Part shown: in pieces, positions 8,786-17,707 of the stretch | Position numbering within the stretch: the first letter of the stretch is position 1 | Layout of the letters: each line of letters starts with the position of its first letter | Assembly: GCF_014651075.1 (NCBI RefSeq) | Contig: NZ_BMWE01000004.1 | Coordinates: 62,001-126,000 of the forward strand | Source of the DNA: Streptomyces djakartensis | GTDB taxonomy: Bacteria; Actinomycetota; Actinomycetes; Streptomycetales; Streptomycetaceae | DNA length: 64,000 nucleotides | Reading direction: 5' to 3' | Translations under genes and position numbers: made by a program | Notes under the pieces: model-generated | The model's database searches: none | What the model saw: only the letters and a program-made list of their open reading frames with translations | Told to the model about the DNA's origin: nothing

Positions 8786-11700
8786 GTGACTCAGTCCCCA
8801 GCGCCTGCTTACCTCCGGTTCCCCCACGTGCACGGTGACCTGGTCGCCTTCACCGCTGAGGACGACGTGTGGCTCGCTCCTCTCGACGGCGGCCGGGCCT
8901 GGCGGGTCAGCGCCGACAACGTGCCGGTGACCCACCCGCGCATCTCGCCCGACGGCACCACCGTCGCCTGGACCTCCACCCGGGACGGCGCCCCCGAGGT
9001 GCACATCGCCCCGGTCGACGGCGGCCCCGCCAAGCGGCTGACCTACTGGGGCAGCCTGAAGACCCAGGTGTGCGGCTGGACCCCCGACGGCGAGGTGCTG
9101 GCGATCAGCACCCACGGGCAGGCCAGCCTGCGCCGCACCTGGGCGCGTGCCGTCCCGCTCGACGGAGGCCCGGCCACCACCCTGCCGTACGGACCGGTCG
9201 GCGACATCGCCTACGGTCCGCACCCGGTGCTCCTGTCCGCCCCGATGGGACGCGAGGCCGCCTGGTGGAAGCGGTACCGCGGGGGCACGGCGGGCAAGTT
9301 GTGGATCGACCGGGAGGGCGACGGGGAGTTCGTACGGCTCCACGAGGAACTGGACGGCAACATCGAGTACCCGGTGTGGGTGGGGGAGCGCGTCGCCTTC
9401 CTGTCCGACCACGAGGGCACCGGTGCGCTCTACTCCTCCCTCGCCGACGGATCGGACCTGCGGCGCCACACACCACTCGACGGCTTCTACGCCCGGCACG
9501 CCGCCACCGACGGCACCCGCGTCGTCTACTCCAGCGCCGGTGAGCTGTGGGTGCTGGACGACCTGGACGGGGCCGAGCCACGGCGGCTCGACGTGCGGCT
9601 CGGAGGGCAGCGCGTCGATCTGCAGCCGTTCCCGGTGAACGCCTCCCGCTGGTTCGGGTCGGCGTCCCCGGACCACACCGCGCGCGGCAGCGCCGTCTCC
9701 GTCCGCGGCTCCGTCCACTGGGTGACCCACCGCTCCGGCCCGGCCCGCGCCCTCGCCTCGACGCCCGGCGTACGGGCCCGGCTGCCCAGGGCGTTCCGCG
9801 CCGACGGCGAGGAGTGGGTGGTGTGGGTGACGGACGCCGAGGGCGACGACGCCCTGGAGTTCGCGCCCGCCACCGGCCTCACCCCGGGGGCGACGCCGCG
9901 CCGGCTCGCCGCCGGGCAGCTCGGCCGGGTACTGGATCTCGCCATGGCTCCCGACGGCAGCCGGGCCGCCGTGGCCTCCCACGACGGCCGCCTGCTGCTC
10001 GTCGAGCGGGAGTCGGGCGAGGTGCGGGAGGTGGACCGCAGCGAGAACGGCGACGTGTCCGGGCTGGTCTTCTCGCCCGACTCGTCCTGGCTGGCCTGGT
10101 CCCACCCCGGCCCGCGGCCCCTGTCCCAGCTGAGGCTCGCCAACACCACCGACCTGTCGGTCACCGAGGCGACCCCGCTGCGCTTCCAGGACTACGCGCC
10201 CGCCTTCACCACGGACGGCAAGCACCTCGCCTTCCTGTCGACCCGCTCCTTCGACCCGGTCTACGACGAGCACGTCTTCGACCTGGCCTTCGTGGAGGGC
10301 GCCAGGCCGCACCTGATCACGCTCGCGGCCACCACCCCCTCCCCGTTCGGGCCGCAGCGGCACGGCCGGTCCTTCGAGACACCCGACCGGGAGGAGACCC
10401 CGGACAGCGAGGGCACCCCCACCACCCGCATCGACCTGGAAGGCCTCGCCGACCGCATCGTGCCGTTCCCGGTCGAGGCCGCCCGCTACTCCAACCTGCG
10501 CGCCGCCAAGGACGGCGTCCTGTGGCTGCGGCACCCGGTCGCCGGTGTCCTCGGCGCGTCCCGGGCCAACCCGGACGACCCCGAGCCCAAGTCCGAGCTG
10601 GAGCGCTACGACCTCGCCCAGCAGCGGGTCGAGCATCTCGCCGCCGACGCCGACCACTTCGAGGTCAGCGGCGACGGCAAGCGGGTGCTGCTCTGGACCG
10701 ACGGGCGGCTGAAGGTCGTTCCCAGCGACCGGCGGGCCTCCGGCGACGACGACAGTGACAGCAACATCACCGTCGACCTCAGCCGCGTACGCCAGTTCAT
10801 CGACCCGGCCGCCGAGTGGCGGCAGATGTTCGACGAGAACGGCCGGATCATGCGCGACCACTTCTGGCGGCCGGACATGAGCGGCGTCGACTGGGACGGG
10901 GTCCTCGACCGCTACCGTCCGGTCGTGGACCGGTGCGCCACCCACGACGACCTGGTCGACCTGCTGTGGGAGGTCCAGGGCGAACTCGGCACCTCGCACG
11001 CCTACGTCACTCCGCGCGGCGGCTTCGGAGGCGGCCCCCGCCAGGGTCTGCTCGGCGCCGACATCTCCCGCCACGAGGACGGCAGTTGGCGCGTCGACCG
11101 CATCCTGCCCTCCGAGACCTCCGACCCGGACGCCCGCAGCCCGCTGGCCGCGCCCGGTGTGGCGGTACGTCCCGGGGACGCGATCCTCGCGGTCGCCGGG
11201 CAGCCGGTCGACCCGGTGACCGGCCCCGGCCCGCTGCTGATCGGCACGGCGGGCAAACCGGTCGAGCTGACCATCTCCCCGTCCGGCGGCGGCGACCCGC
11301 GGCACGTCGTCGTCGTCCCCGTCGCCGACGAGGAGCCCCTGCGCTACCACGCCTGGGTCGCCGACCGCCGCGCCTACGTCCACGAGAAGTCCGGCGGCCG
11401 GCTCGGCTACCTGCACGTCCCGGACATGCAGGCCCCCGGCTGGGCCCAGATCCACCGCGACCTGCGCGTCGAGGTCGCCCGCGAGGGCCTGGTCGTCGAC
11501 GTCCGGGAGAACCGCGGCGGCCACACCTCCCAGCTGGTCGTGGAGAAACTGGCCCGGCGCGTCGTCGGCTGGGACCTGCCCCGGGGCATGCACCCCGAGA
11601 GCTACCCGCGTGACGCGCCCCGCGGCCCGGTCGTCGCCGTCGCCAACGAGTTCTCGGGCTCCGACGGCGACATCGTCAACGCCGCCATCAAGGCCCTGGG

Positions 11701-11989
11701 CATCGGCCCCGTGGTCGGCACCCGCACCTGGGGCGGCGTCATCGGCATCGACAGCCGCTACCGCCTGGTCGACGGCACCCTCGTCACCCAGCCGAAGTAC
11801 GCCTTCTGGCTGGAGGGTTACGGCTGGGGCGTGGAGAACCACGGCGTGGACCCGGATGTGGAAGTGGTGCAACGCCCGCAGGACTACGCGGCGGACAGGG
11901 ACACCCAACTGGACGAGGCGATCCGACTGGCACTTGAGAGTCTGGAGGCCAGTCCGGCAAAAACGCCTCCGGCTCTGCCTACTTCTTAG
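8786..11989 (+). CDS. Tricorn-type S41 core protease
   Basis: A protein of 1067 aa with the tricorn architecture. N-terminal seven- and six-bladed beta-propellers span roughly residues 1-650 (repeated SPDG-type blades). A C1 helical domain follows with FDENGRIMRDHFW, then a PDZ domain (about 750-850, with GVAVRPGDAILAVAG) and the C2 catalytic domain. The nucleophile is Ser959 in NEFSGSDGD. VDVRENRGGHTS provides the substrate groove. Tricorn degrades oligopeptides released by the proteasome, which fits an actinomycete. It begins with GTG at 8786. No signal peptide is seen, so it is cytoplasmic. Confidence 0.95.
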   Translation: MTQSPAPAYLRFPHVHGDLVAFTAEDDVWLAPLDGGRAWRVSADNVPVTHPRISPDGTTVAWTSTRDGAPEVHIAPVDGGPAKRLTYWGSLKTQVCGWTPDGEVLAISTHGQASLRRTWARAVPLDGGPATTLPYGPVGDIAYGPHPVLLSAPMGREAAWWKRYRGGTAGKLWIDREGDGEFVRLHEELDGNIEYPVWVGERVAFLSDHEGTGALYSSLADGSDLRRHTPLDGFYARHAATDGTRVVYSSAGELWVLDDLDGAEPRRLDVRLGGQRVDLQPFPVNASRWFGSASPDHTARGSAVSVRGSVHWVTHRSGPARALASTPGVRARLPRAFRADGEEWVVWVTDAEGDDALEFAPATGLTPGATPRRLAAGQLGRVLDLAMAPDGSRAAVASHDGRLLLVERESGEVREVDRSENGDVSGLVFSPDSSWLAWSHPGPRPLSQLRLANTTDLSVTEATPLRFQDYAPAFTTDGKHLAFLSTRSFDPVYDEHVFDLAFVEGARPHLITLAATTPSPFGPQRHGRSFETPDREETPDSEGTPTTRIDLEGLADRIVPFPVEAARYSNLRAAKDGVLWLRHPVAGVLGASRANPDDPEPKSELERYDLAQQRVEHLAADADHFEVSGDGKRVLLWTDGRLKVVPSDRRASGDDDSDSNITVDLSRVRQFIDPAAEWRQMFDENGRIMRDHFWRPDMSGVDWDGVLDRYRPVVDRCATHDDLVDLLWEVQGELGTSHAYVTPRGGFGGGPRQGLLGADISRHEDGSWRVDRILPSETSDPDARSPLAAPGVAVRPGDAILAVAGQPVDPVTGPGPLLIGTAGKPVELTISPSGGGDPRHVVVVPVADEEPLRYHAWVADRRAYVHEKSGGRLGYLHVPDMQAPGWAQIHRDLRVEVAREGLVVDVRENRGGHTSQLVVEKLARRVVGWDLPRGMHPESYPRDAPRGPVVAVANEFSGSDGDIVNAAIKALGIGPVVGTRTWGGVIGIDSRYRLVDGTLVTQPKYAFWLEGYGWGVENHGVDPDVEVVQRPQDYAADRDTQLDEAIRLALESLEASPAKTPPALPTS

Positions 11990-12030
11990 GGGCGCGGGGA
12001 ACTGCGCGACCAGCCACAACGCACCCGCAC
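11989..12030. repeat. Dispersed Streptomyces intergenic repeat (GGGGCGCGGGGAACTGCGCG type)
   Basis: Immediately after the tricorn stop comes GGGGCGCGGGGAACTGCGCG followed by ACCAGCCACAACGCACCCGC. I recognise this as a short sequence repeated many times between streptomycete genes. It can fold as GCGC...GCGC and may assist termination. It separates tricorn from the HIT gene. Confidence 0.6.
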
Positions 12031-12086
12031 CCGACGACGATACGATGCCCGAGTCGGACCAAATTCGGCCAACCCCCGGAGGGAAC

Positions 12087-12440
12087 ATGGCAGGGGAACC
12101 CCAGGACGACTGCCTCTTCTGCAAGATCGTCGCAGGCACCGTCCCGGCGACCATCGTCCGCCAGACGGAGACGACCGTCGCGTTCCGCGACATCAACCCC
12201 CAGGCCCCCACCCACGTCCTGGTCATCCCCAAGGCGCACTACGAGAACGCCGCCGCCCTCGCCGCCGCCGACCCGGGGCTCACCGCGGACGTGCTCCGTG
12301 AGGCCCAGGCCGTCGCGGACGAGGAAAAACTGGACAGCTACCGCCTCGTGTTCAACACCGGCAGCGGCGCCGGCCAGACGGTCTGGCACGTGCACGGCCA
12401 CATCCTCGGCGGCCGCGGTCTCGAGTGGCCCCCGGGGTAG
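12087..12440 (+). CDS. HIT-family nucleotide-binding protein
   Basis: A histidine-triad protein of 117 aa of the HINT/PKCI branch. CLFCKIVAG with a Cys pair (residues 9, 12) is followed by DINPQAPTHVLVIPK and the triad HVHGHI at residues 101-106. These proteins hydrolyse nucleoside phosphoramidates and bind nucleotides. The start ATG at 12087 has CGGAGG upstream; the much longer open frame in this region is antisense-like extension into tricorn. It is followed six bases later by rnz, so the two are probably one transcript. Confidence 0.94.
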   Translation: MAGEPQDDCLFCKIVAGTVPATIVRQTETTVAFRDINPQAPTHVLVIPKAHYENAAALAAADPGLTADVLREAQAVADEEKLDSYRLVFNTGSGAGQTVWHVHGHILGGRGLEWPPG

Positions 12441-12446
12441 TCCGCC

Positions 12447-13352
12447 TTGTCCGTACGTGAACTGGTGGTCCTCGGCACCGCCAGCCAGGTTCCCACCCGG
12501 CACCGCAACCACAACGGCTATCTGCTCCGCTGGGACGGCGAGGGCATCCTGTTCGACCCCGGCGAGGGCACGCAGCGCCAGATGCTGCGCGCCGGGGTCG
12601 CCGCGCACGACCTGAACCGGATCTGCGTCACGCACTTCCACGGCGACCACTCCCTCGGCCTGGCCGGTGTGATCCAGCGCATCAACCTCGACAAGGTGCC
12701 CCACGAGATCACCGCCCACTACCCCCGCTCCGGCCAGCGCTTCTACGACCGGCTCCGGTACGCCACCGCCTACCGGGAGACCGTCGACATCACCCAGTCG
12801 CCCGTCGCAACCGACGGCACCCTCGCCCGTACGGACGGCTACACGCTCCAGGCCCGGAAGCTGTCCCACCCGGTGGAGTCCTTCGGCTACCGGATCGTCG
12901 AACACGACGGGCGCCGCATGCTGCCCGAACGGCTCGCCGCGCACGGCGTCAAGGGCCCGGACATCGGCCGGATCCAGCGCGAGGGCTCGCTCGGAGGGGT
13001 CTCGCTCGAGGACGTCAGCGAGGTGCGGCGCGGGCAGCGCTTCGCGTTCGTCATGGACACCAGGCTGTGCGACGGGGTGTACGCGCTCGCCGAGGGCTGC
13101 GACATGCTGGTCATCGAGTCGACGTTCCTCGACGAGGACGAGGCACTCGCCGTCGAGCACGGGCACCTGACGGCGGCTCAGGCGGCCCGGGTGGCCCGGG
13201 ACGGCGGGGTGCGGCACCTCGTGCTGACCCACTTCAGTCAGCGCTACGGCGACCCGGAGGAGTTCGAGCGGCAGGCGCGGGCCGCCGGGTACGACGGGGA
13301 GCTGACCGTGGCGCACGATCTACTGAGAGTGCCGGTTCCGAAGCGTCGATGA
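12447..13352 (+). CDS. rnz: Ribonuclease Z-like MBL-fold nuclease
   Basis: An MBL-fold protein of 301 aa starting with TTG. It has an N-terminal [20 protein letters not shown], the zinc motif THFHGDH at residues 62-68 and the later [30 protein letters not shown] and [14 protein letters not shown] are characteristic of ribonuclease Z, which removes 3' trailers from tRNA precursors. The length is that of the short (ElaC-type) form. It follows the HIT gene by six bases and overlaps the next gene by four (ATGA), giving a tight three-gene run. Confidence 0.9.
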   Translation: MSVRELVVLGTASQVPTRHRNHNGYLLRWDGEGILFDPGEGTQRQMLRAGVAAHDLNRICVTHFHGDHSLGLAGVIQRINLDKVPHEITAHYPRSGQRFYDRLRYATAYRETVDITQSPVATDGTLARTDGYTLQARKLSHPVESFGYRIVEHDGRRMLPERLAAHGVKGPDIGRIQREGSLGGVSLEDVSEVRRGQRFAFVMDTRLCDGVYALAEGCDMLVIESTFLDEDEALAVEHGHLTAAQAARVARDGGVRHLVLTHFSQRYGDPEEFERQARAAGYDGELTVAHDLLRVPVPKRR

Positions 13353-14365
13353 AACGGCCGTACGATGAATTGATGTCCCTCCCCAAAGCCGAACTGCACC
13401 TTCACATCGAAGGCACCCTGGAACCGGAACTGGCCTTCGAGCTCGCCGCGCGGGGCGGCGTCACCCTGCCCTACGCGGACACGGACGAGCTGCGCGAGGC
13501 GTACCGGTTCGAGGACCTGCAGTCCTTCCTGAACCTGTACTACGAACTCATGGCCGTCCTGCGCACCGAGCGGGACTTCGAGGACCTCGCGAACGCGTAC
13601 CTCGCACGGGCCGCCGCGCAGGGCGTGCGGCACGCGGAGATCTTCTTCGACCCGCAGGCCCACACCAGCCGCGGTCTCGAGCTCGGCACCGTCGTCGAGG
13701 GGCTGTGGCGCGCGCTGGGGACCAGCGAGGCGAACCACGGCGTCTCGACCCGGCTGATCCTGTGCTTCCTGCGCGACGAGTCCGCCGAATCGGCCCTGGC
13801 GACCCTGGACGCGGCCAAGCCGTACCTGGACCGGATCACGGGCGTCGGCCTGGACTCGGCCGAGGTCGGACACCCGCCGGCGAAGTTCCGCGAGGTGTAC
13901 GAGGCCGCCGCCGCGCTCGGGCTGCGGCGGGTCGCCCACGCCGGTGAGGAGGGCCCGCCGGAGTACATCACCGAGGCGCTGGACGTGCTCGGGGTCGAGC
14001 GGGTCGACCACGGGCTGCGCTGTGTCGAGGACCCGGCGCTGGTGGAGCGGCTGGTGCGGGACCGGGTGCCGCTGACCCTGTGCCCGCTGTCGAACGTCCG
14101 GCTGCGCACCGTCGACACCCTCGCCGACCATCCGCTGCCCGCGATGCTGGACGCCGGCCTCATGTGCACGGTGAACTCCGACGACCCGGCGTACTTCGGC
14201 GGATACGCCGGTGACAACTTCGACGCCGTGCGCGCCACCCTCGGCCTGAGCGAGGAGCGGCTGCGCGAGCTGGCCCGCAACTCCTTCCTCGCCTCCTTCC
14301 TCCAGGACGACGAGGAGCTGCGGGCGCGGTATCTCGCCGAGGTGGAGGCCTACACCTTCGCGTAG
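13349..14365 (+). CDS. Adenine/adenosine deaminase family protein
   Basis: A metal-dependent aminohydrolase of 338 aa. The first metal motif is HLHIEG (His17, His19), followed by [41 protein letters not shown] and the metal ligand stretch [12 protein letters not shown]. Streptomyces annotations usually say adenosine deaminase. The FFDPQ, SEVGHPP and GEEGPPEY segments are those I associate with the characterised bacterial adenine deaminases of this superfamily, so adenine may be the true substrate. The start ATG overlaps the rnz stop; an ATG at 13373 is possible. Confidence 0.88.
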   Translation: MKRPYDELMSLPKAELHLHIEGTLEPELAFELAARGGVTLPYADTDELREAYRFEDLQSFLNLYYELMAVLRTERDFEDLANAYLARAAAQGVRHAEIFFDPQAHTSRGLELGTVVEGLWRALGTSEANHGVSTRLILCFLRDESAESALATLDAAKPYLDRITGVGLDSAEVGHPPAKFREVYEAAAALGLRRVAHAGEEGPPEYITEALDVLGVERVDHGLRCVEDPALVERLVRDRVPLTLCPLSNVRLRTVDTLADHPLPAMLDAGLMCTVNSDDPAYFGGYAGDNFDAVRATLGLSEERLRELARNSFLASFLQDDEELRARYLAEVEAYTFA

Positions 14366-14385
14366 GCCTCTCGCGCAAAGGGCCC

Positions 14386-15699
14386 TCAGAAGACCTCCGA
14401 CCCCGCCTTGTCGTAGTCGCGCTGGGCGGGGACGGCCGGGGTGTCCACCGGGATCTCCACCACCGGCTGTTCCGGGGCGCCGATCTCGGGGACCGCGCCG
14501 GTGGGGGTGGCCGGGGCGGCGGCGACCAGGGCGGCCGGGTGGCCGCCGCGGCGGCGGATCGCGCCGGGCAGCAGCGGGCGCCCGCCGGTGTGCAGCGCCA
14601 CGGCGGTCATCGGCAGGGCGACGACCAGCAGGCCGGCGGCGAGGATGGTGCCCATGACCGGGAACCCGGCCTGCGCCGACAGCACACTGCCGGTCAGCGG
14701 CCCGGCGGCCGTGCCCAGTGAGGACGCCGAACCGACGAGCACCGCCCAGCGGCCGCGCGGGTCGAGCGAGGCGGCGAGGCCGATCAGGTACGACAGCACC
14801 ACCGGGTAGAGCGTGTTCCAGGCGATCTCACCGGCCGCGAAGCTCGTCAGGCCGGTCGCGGAGGCGCTCAGCACGACGCAGCCGGCGATGAGGACGGTGC
14901 CCGCCCCGATCGGCACCGCGCGTCCCAGCCGCGCCCCGAGGGCGCCCGCCGCGAGCACGCCGGTCAGCCCGGCGACCAGGGCGACGGCGAAGACTGCGCC
15001 GACCGTGGCCTCACCGAGGCCCGCCTGCGTCAGACCGATCTGCCCGCTCACGCCCCACAGGGAGTTCTGGGCGAGCGACCAGCACAGCATGGCGGCGGCC
15101 AGCACCAGCCCCGAACGGGCATGCGGCAGCCGGGCCTTGTGGTGCCGCGCGGGTGCGGCGGGGGCGGCGGCGGGGAGACGGCCGGTGAGCGGCCAGACGG
15201 CCAGGGCCGTGAGGGCGATCGCGGCCAGCGGCAGGCCGTGGCCGGGGCCGAGGTGCGGCACCGTCAGGTACACGGCGCCCGCGAGGGCGGAGACACTGAG
15301 CAGACCGGCGGTGGAGGCCCGGTGCGGATCGCGCTGCGCCGCTATCAGGGTGGCGGCGACGGTGGTGGCCGTGCCGGATCCGAACCCGCCGACCATCGCG
15401 CCCGCCACGACGGCGGGCACGGCCGTGGCCAGCGCGGCGGCGCCGTAGCCGAGCAGGGCCAGAGCGAGGCCGAGCCGGGCGAGGGTGCGGGCGCCGATCC
15501 GTTCGACCCGCGAGGCGAGGGCGAACCCGGCGGTCGCCGAGCTCAGCAGCAGCGCACTGCCGACGGCACCGGCCTGTGTGACGGAGAGCGGAAGCCCCGA
15601 ATCGAGTCGGCCGACGGTGGTCGGCAGCAGATACGGAGCGAGGTACCCGGCCGTGAAAAGGGCGACGAGGGGCCAGGGGGTGGTGCGAGGGGCGAACAC
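14386..15699 (-). CDS. MFS transporter
   Basis: An integral membrane protein of 437 aa with about 12 hydrophobic segments, beginning WPLVALFTAGYLAPYLLPTTVGRL, a charged loop SRVERIGARTLARLGL after TM2, and a central basic loop (about residues 175-190) splitting the halves. This is the general topology of major facilitator exporters. The GTG at 15699 preceded by CTGGGA is the likely start; a TTG-started extension to 15795 would add 32 polar residues. It converges on the deaminase gene 20 bases away. The substrate is unknown. Confidence 0.85.
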   Translation of the reverse strand: MFAPRTTPWPLVALFTAGYLAPYLLPTTVGRLDSGLPLSVTQAGAVGSALLLSSATAGFALASRVERIGARTLARLGLALALLGYGAAALATAVPAVVAGAMVGGFGSGTATTVAATLIAAQRDPHRASTAGLLSVSALAGAVYLTVPHLGPGHGLPLAAIALTALAVWPLTGRLPAAAPAAPARHHKARLPHARSGLVLAAAMLCWSLAQNSLWGVSGQIGLTQAGLGEATVGAVFAVALVAGLTGVLAAGALGARLGRAVPIGAGTVLIAGCVVLSASATGLTSFAAGEIAWNTLYPVVLSYLIGLAASLDPRGRWAVLVGSASSLGTAAGPLTGSVLSAQAGFPVMGTILAAGLLVVALPMTAVALHTGGRPLLPGAIRRRGGHPAALVAAAPATPTGAVPEIGAPEQPVVEIPVDTPAVPAQRDYDKAGSEVF

Positions 15700-15903
15700 G
15701 GGCGTTCCCAGGGCATGCGAAAGGAGCGGGGAAAAAGGGGGATTGGGCGACGACCGTCGACGGACAGGAACGCGCGGGCAATTTGTATCAAGCAAGCAGT
15801 CGCAGACGAGAACCCGGGGGGCGTGATCTAAAGCACATCGTGTTTGGTGCGGTGAAGTCCGGGTAAACGCTGGTGTTTCCTGCGGCGTTGAGGGTCCTGT
15901 CCC

Positions 15904-16236
15904 TTACCGCCGGCGCACCGCGCCGCCGCCTGCGGGGGCCGTCGCCTCGGCCTTGGCCCGGATGTCCCGCATCACTGCGATGATCCGCTCCTGGTGCCCC
16001 GGCGTGAGGCGTGCCACCGGCACCGAGCAGCCGCGAGGCGCTGACCCCGAACTCGCACACCAGCCGGGAGTCACTGGCGGCCGATCTCGCCGACGGAGTC
16101 GAGATAGCTCGTTCCGGCGAGCAGGGCGTGGATACCGATGCCGTACAGGGAGCCGGTGACGTCGGTGCGGCCCCAGCCGCGCGAGATCAGGGTCTGCCGC
16201 GGACTTCACCTCGCGGGCGCCCCCTGTGTCTGACAT
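15904..16236 (-). pseudogene. IclR-family regulator, collapsed remnant
   Basis: Three pieces of an IclR-type regulator lie in order but in different frames. A start MSDTGGAREVKSAA (16236-16195) is typical of the N-terminus. A second piece (16196-16071, ending TGA) reads QTLISRGWGRTDVTG and then LYGIGIHALLAGTSYLDS, the end of the winged helix and the linker helix. A third piece (about 16035-15904) reads CSVPVARLTPGHQERI and then IRAKAEATAP, the C-terminus. The recognition helix and nearly all of the effector domain are deleted. It faces glucarate dehydratase divergently, so it was probably that gene's regulator. Confidence 0.8.
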
Positions 16237-16302
16237 GCGCCGAGCGTAGACGGGCTGCGGCGAGCCGTTGACGTTCACCTACCCGACCTACATTCTCATA
16301 CA

Positions 16303-16315
16303 TAGATGACATCTA
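16303..16315. promoter_or_regulatory. Palindrome TAGATG-A-CATCTA upstream of glucarate dehydratase
   Basis: A perfect 6-1-6 inverted repeat only a few bases before the ribosome binding site of the dehydratase gene, between it and the IclR remnant. Its place suggests an operator for the lost regulator or a paralogue. Confidence 0.5.
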
Positions 16316-16330
16316 CATGAGGAGATGCCC

Positions 16331-17620
16331 GTGCGCCTCGCCATCGCAGACGTCCGGCTGACGCCGATCCTGGTCGCCGACCCGCCGCTGCTGAACACCC
16401 AGGGCGTCCACCAGCCGTACACGCCACGGCTGATCGTCGAGGTCGTCACGGGGGACGGCGTCACCGGCGTGGGGGAGACCTACGGCGACACCAAGTACCT
16501 GGAGCTGGCCCGGCCCCTCGCCGAGCGGCTGAAGGGGCGGCAGGTCAGCGATCTGGGCGGCCTGTTCACGCTCATGGACCAGATCACGGTGCACGCGTCC
16601 CGGGTGGACAACGCCGTCGACGTGGGCGGACTGCGCGGCGTGCAGACCGCCGACAAGCTGAGGCTCTCCGTCGTCTCCGGCTTCGAGGTGGCCTGCCTCG
16701 ACGCCCTCGGCAAGTCCCTCGGACTGCCCGTGCACGCGCTGCTCGGAGGCAAGGTGCGGGACGCCGTCGAGTACAGCGCCTACCTGTTCTACAAGTGGGC
16801 CGGCCACCCGGACGGCGTCGCCTGCGAGAAGGACGACTGGGGGGCCGCCGTCGACCCGGCCGGGGTGGTGGAGCAGGCCCGCCGGTTCACCGAGCGGTAC
16901 GGCTTCACGTCCTTCAAGCTCAAGGGCGGCGTCTTCCCGCCCGACGAGGAGATCGCCGCGGTCAGGGCGCTGGCGGCGGCCTTCCCGGGACACCCGCTGC
17001 GGCTGGACCCCAACGGCGCCTGGTCCGTGGAGACCTCGCTGAAGGTGGCGCGGGAGCTCGGAGACCTCCTCGAGTACCTGGAGGACCCGACCCTCGGCAC
17101 CTCCGGCATGGCCGAGGTCGCCGAACGCACCGGGGTGCCGCTCGCGACCAACATGTGCGTGACGACGTTCGCCGAGATCAAGGAGGCGTTCACCAGGAAC
17201 GCCGTCCAGGTCGTGCTCTCCGACCACCACTACTGGGGCGGGCTGCGCAACACCCAGCAGCTCGCCGCCGTCTGCCGCACCTTCGGCGTCGGCGTGTCCA
17301 TGCACTCCAACACCCACCTGGGCATCTCGCTGGCCGCGATGACCCACGTGGCGGCCACCGTCCCGAACCTGCACCACGCCTGCGACTCCCACTACCCCTG
17401 GCAGTCGGAGGACGTGCTCACCGAGCGGCTCGCCTTCGAGGGTGGCCGGGTTGCCGTGTCCGACGCGCCCGGGCTCGGCGTGGAGCTCGACCGCGAGCGC
17501 CTCGCCGTGCTGCACCGGCGCTGGCTGGACGACGACGGCGCGCTGCGGGATCGCGACGACGCGGCGGCGATGCGGGTCGCCGATCCCACGTGGGTGACGC
17601 CCTCGATGCCCCGCTGGTGA
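16331..17620 (+). CDS. gudD: Glucarate dehydratase (enolase superfamily)
   Basis: An enolase-superfamily protein of 429 aa. The N-terminal capping part carries DPPLLNTQGVHQPYTPR and GVGETYGD, landmark segments of glucarate dehydratase, which converts D-glucarate to 5-dehydro-4-deoxyglucarate. The barrel contains the catalytic SFKLKGG (Lys-x-Lys), metal ligands in LRLDPNG, LEDPT and LATNMCV, and a His in MHSNTHLGI. GTG at 16331 is the likely start because GAGGAG at 16319-16324 sits at proper spacing for it; an ATG at 16325 abuts that site. Upstream lie a palindrome and the ruined IclR gene. Confidence 0.9.
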   Translation: MRLAIADVRLTPILVADPPLLNTQGVHQPYTPRLIVEVVTGDGVTGVGETYGDTKYLELARPLAERLKGRQVSDLGGLFTLMDQITVHASRVDNAVDVGGLRGVQTADKLRLSVVSGFEVACLDALGKSLGLPVHALLGGKVRDAVEYSAYLFYKWAGHPDGVACEKDDWGAAVDPAGVVEQARRFTERYGFTSFKLKGGVFPPDEEIAAVRALAAAFPGHPLRLDPNGAWSVETSLKVARELGDLLEYLEDPTLGTSGMAEVAERTGVPLATNMCVTTFAEIKEAFTRNAVQVVLSDHHYWGGLRNTQQLAAVCRTFGVGVSMHSNTHLGISLAAMTHVAATVPNLHHACDSHYPWQSEDVLTERLAFEGGRVAVSDAPGLGVELDRERLAVLHRRWLDDDGALRDRDDAAAMRVADPTWVTPSMPRW

Positions 17621-17634
17621 CGCCTGTGTAGCAT

Positions 17635-17648
17635 GTGACCGGCGTCAC
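17635..17648. promoter_or_regulatory. Inverted repeat GTGAC-CGGC-GTCAC before the PfkB kinase gene
   Basis: A 5-4-5 inverted repeat 15 bases after the dehydratase stop and 60 bases before the kinase start. It could be an operator or part of a promoter region; nothing identifies the binding protein. Confidence 0.3.
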
Positions 17649-17707
17649 GTGGCAGCTGGTGTGGTGCAGACTGGGCAGATCAGAACCACCGTGTCAGGGA
17701 GCGCATC

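Noticed and set aside
8624-12232. Open frame of 1202 codons on the minus strand
   Set aside because: It is antisense to the tricorn protease gene, is a GC-frame shadow rich in Gly/Ala/Val/Arg and has no recognisable domain.
16303-16315. Palindrome as a phage attachment site
   Set aside because: No integrase, tRNA end or direct repeat is nearby; an operator role is simpler.
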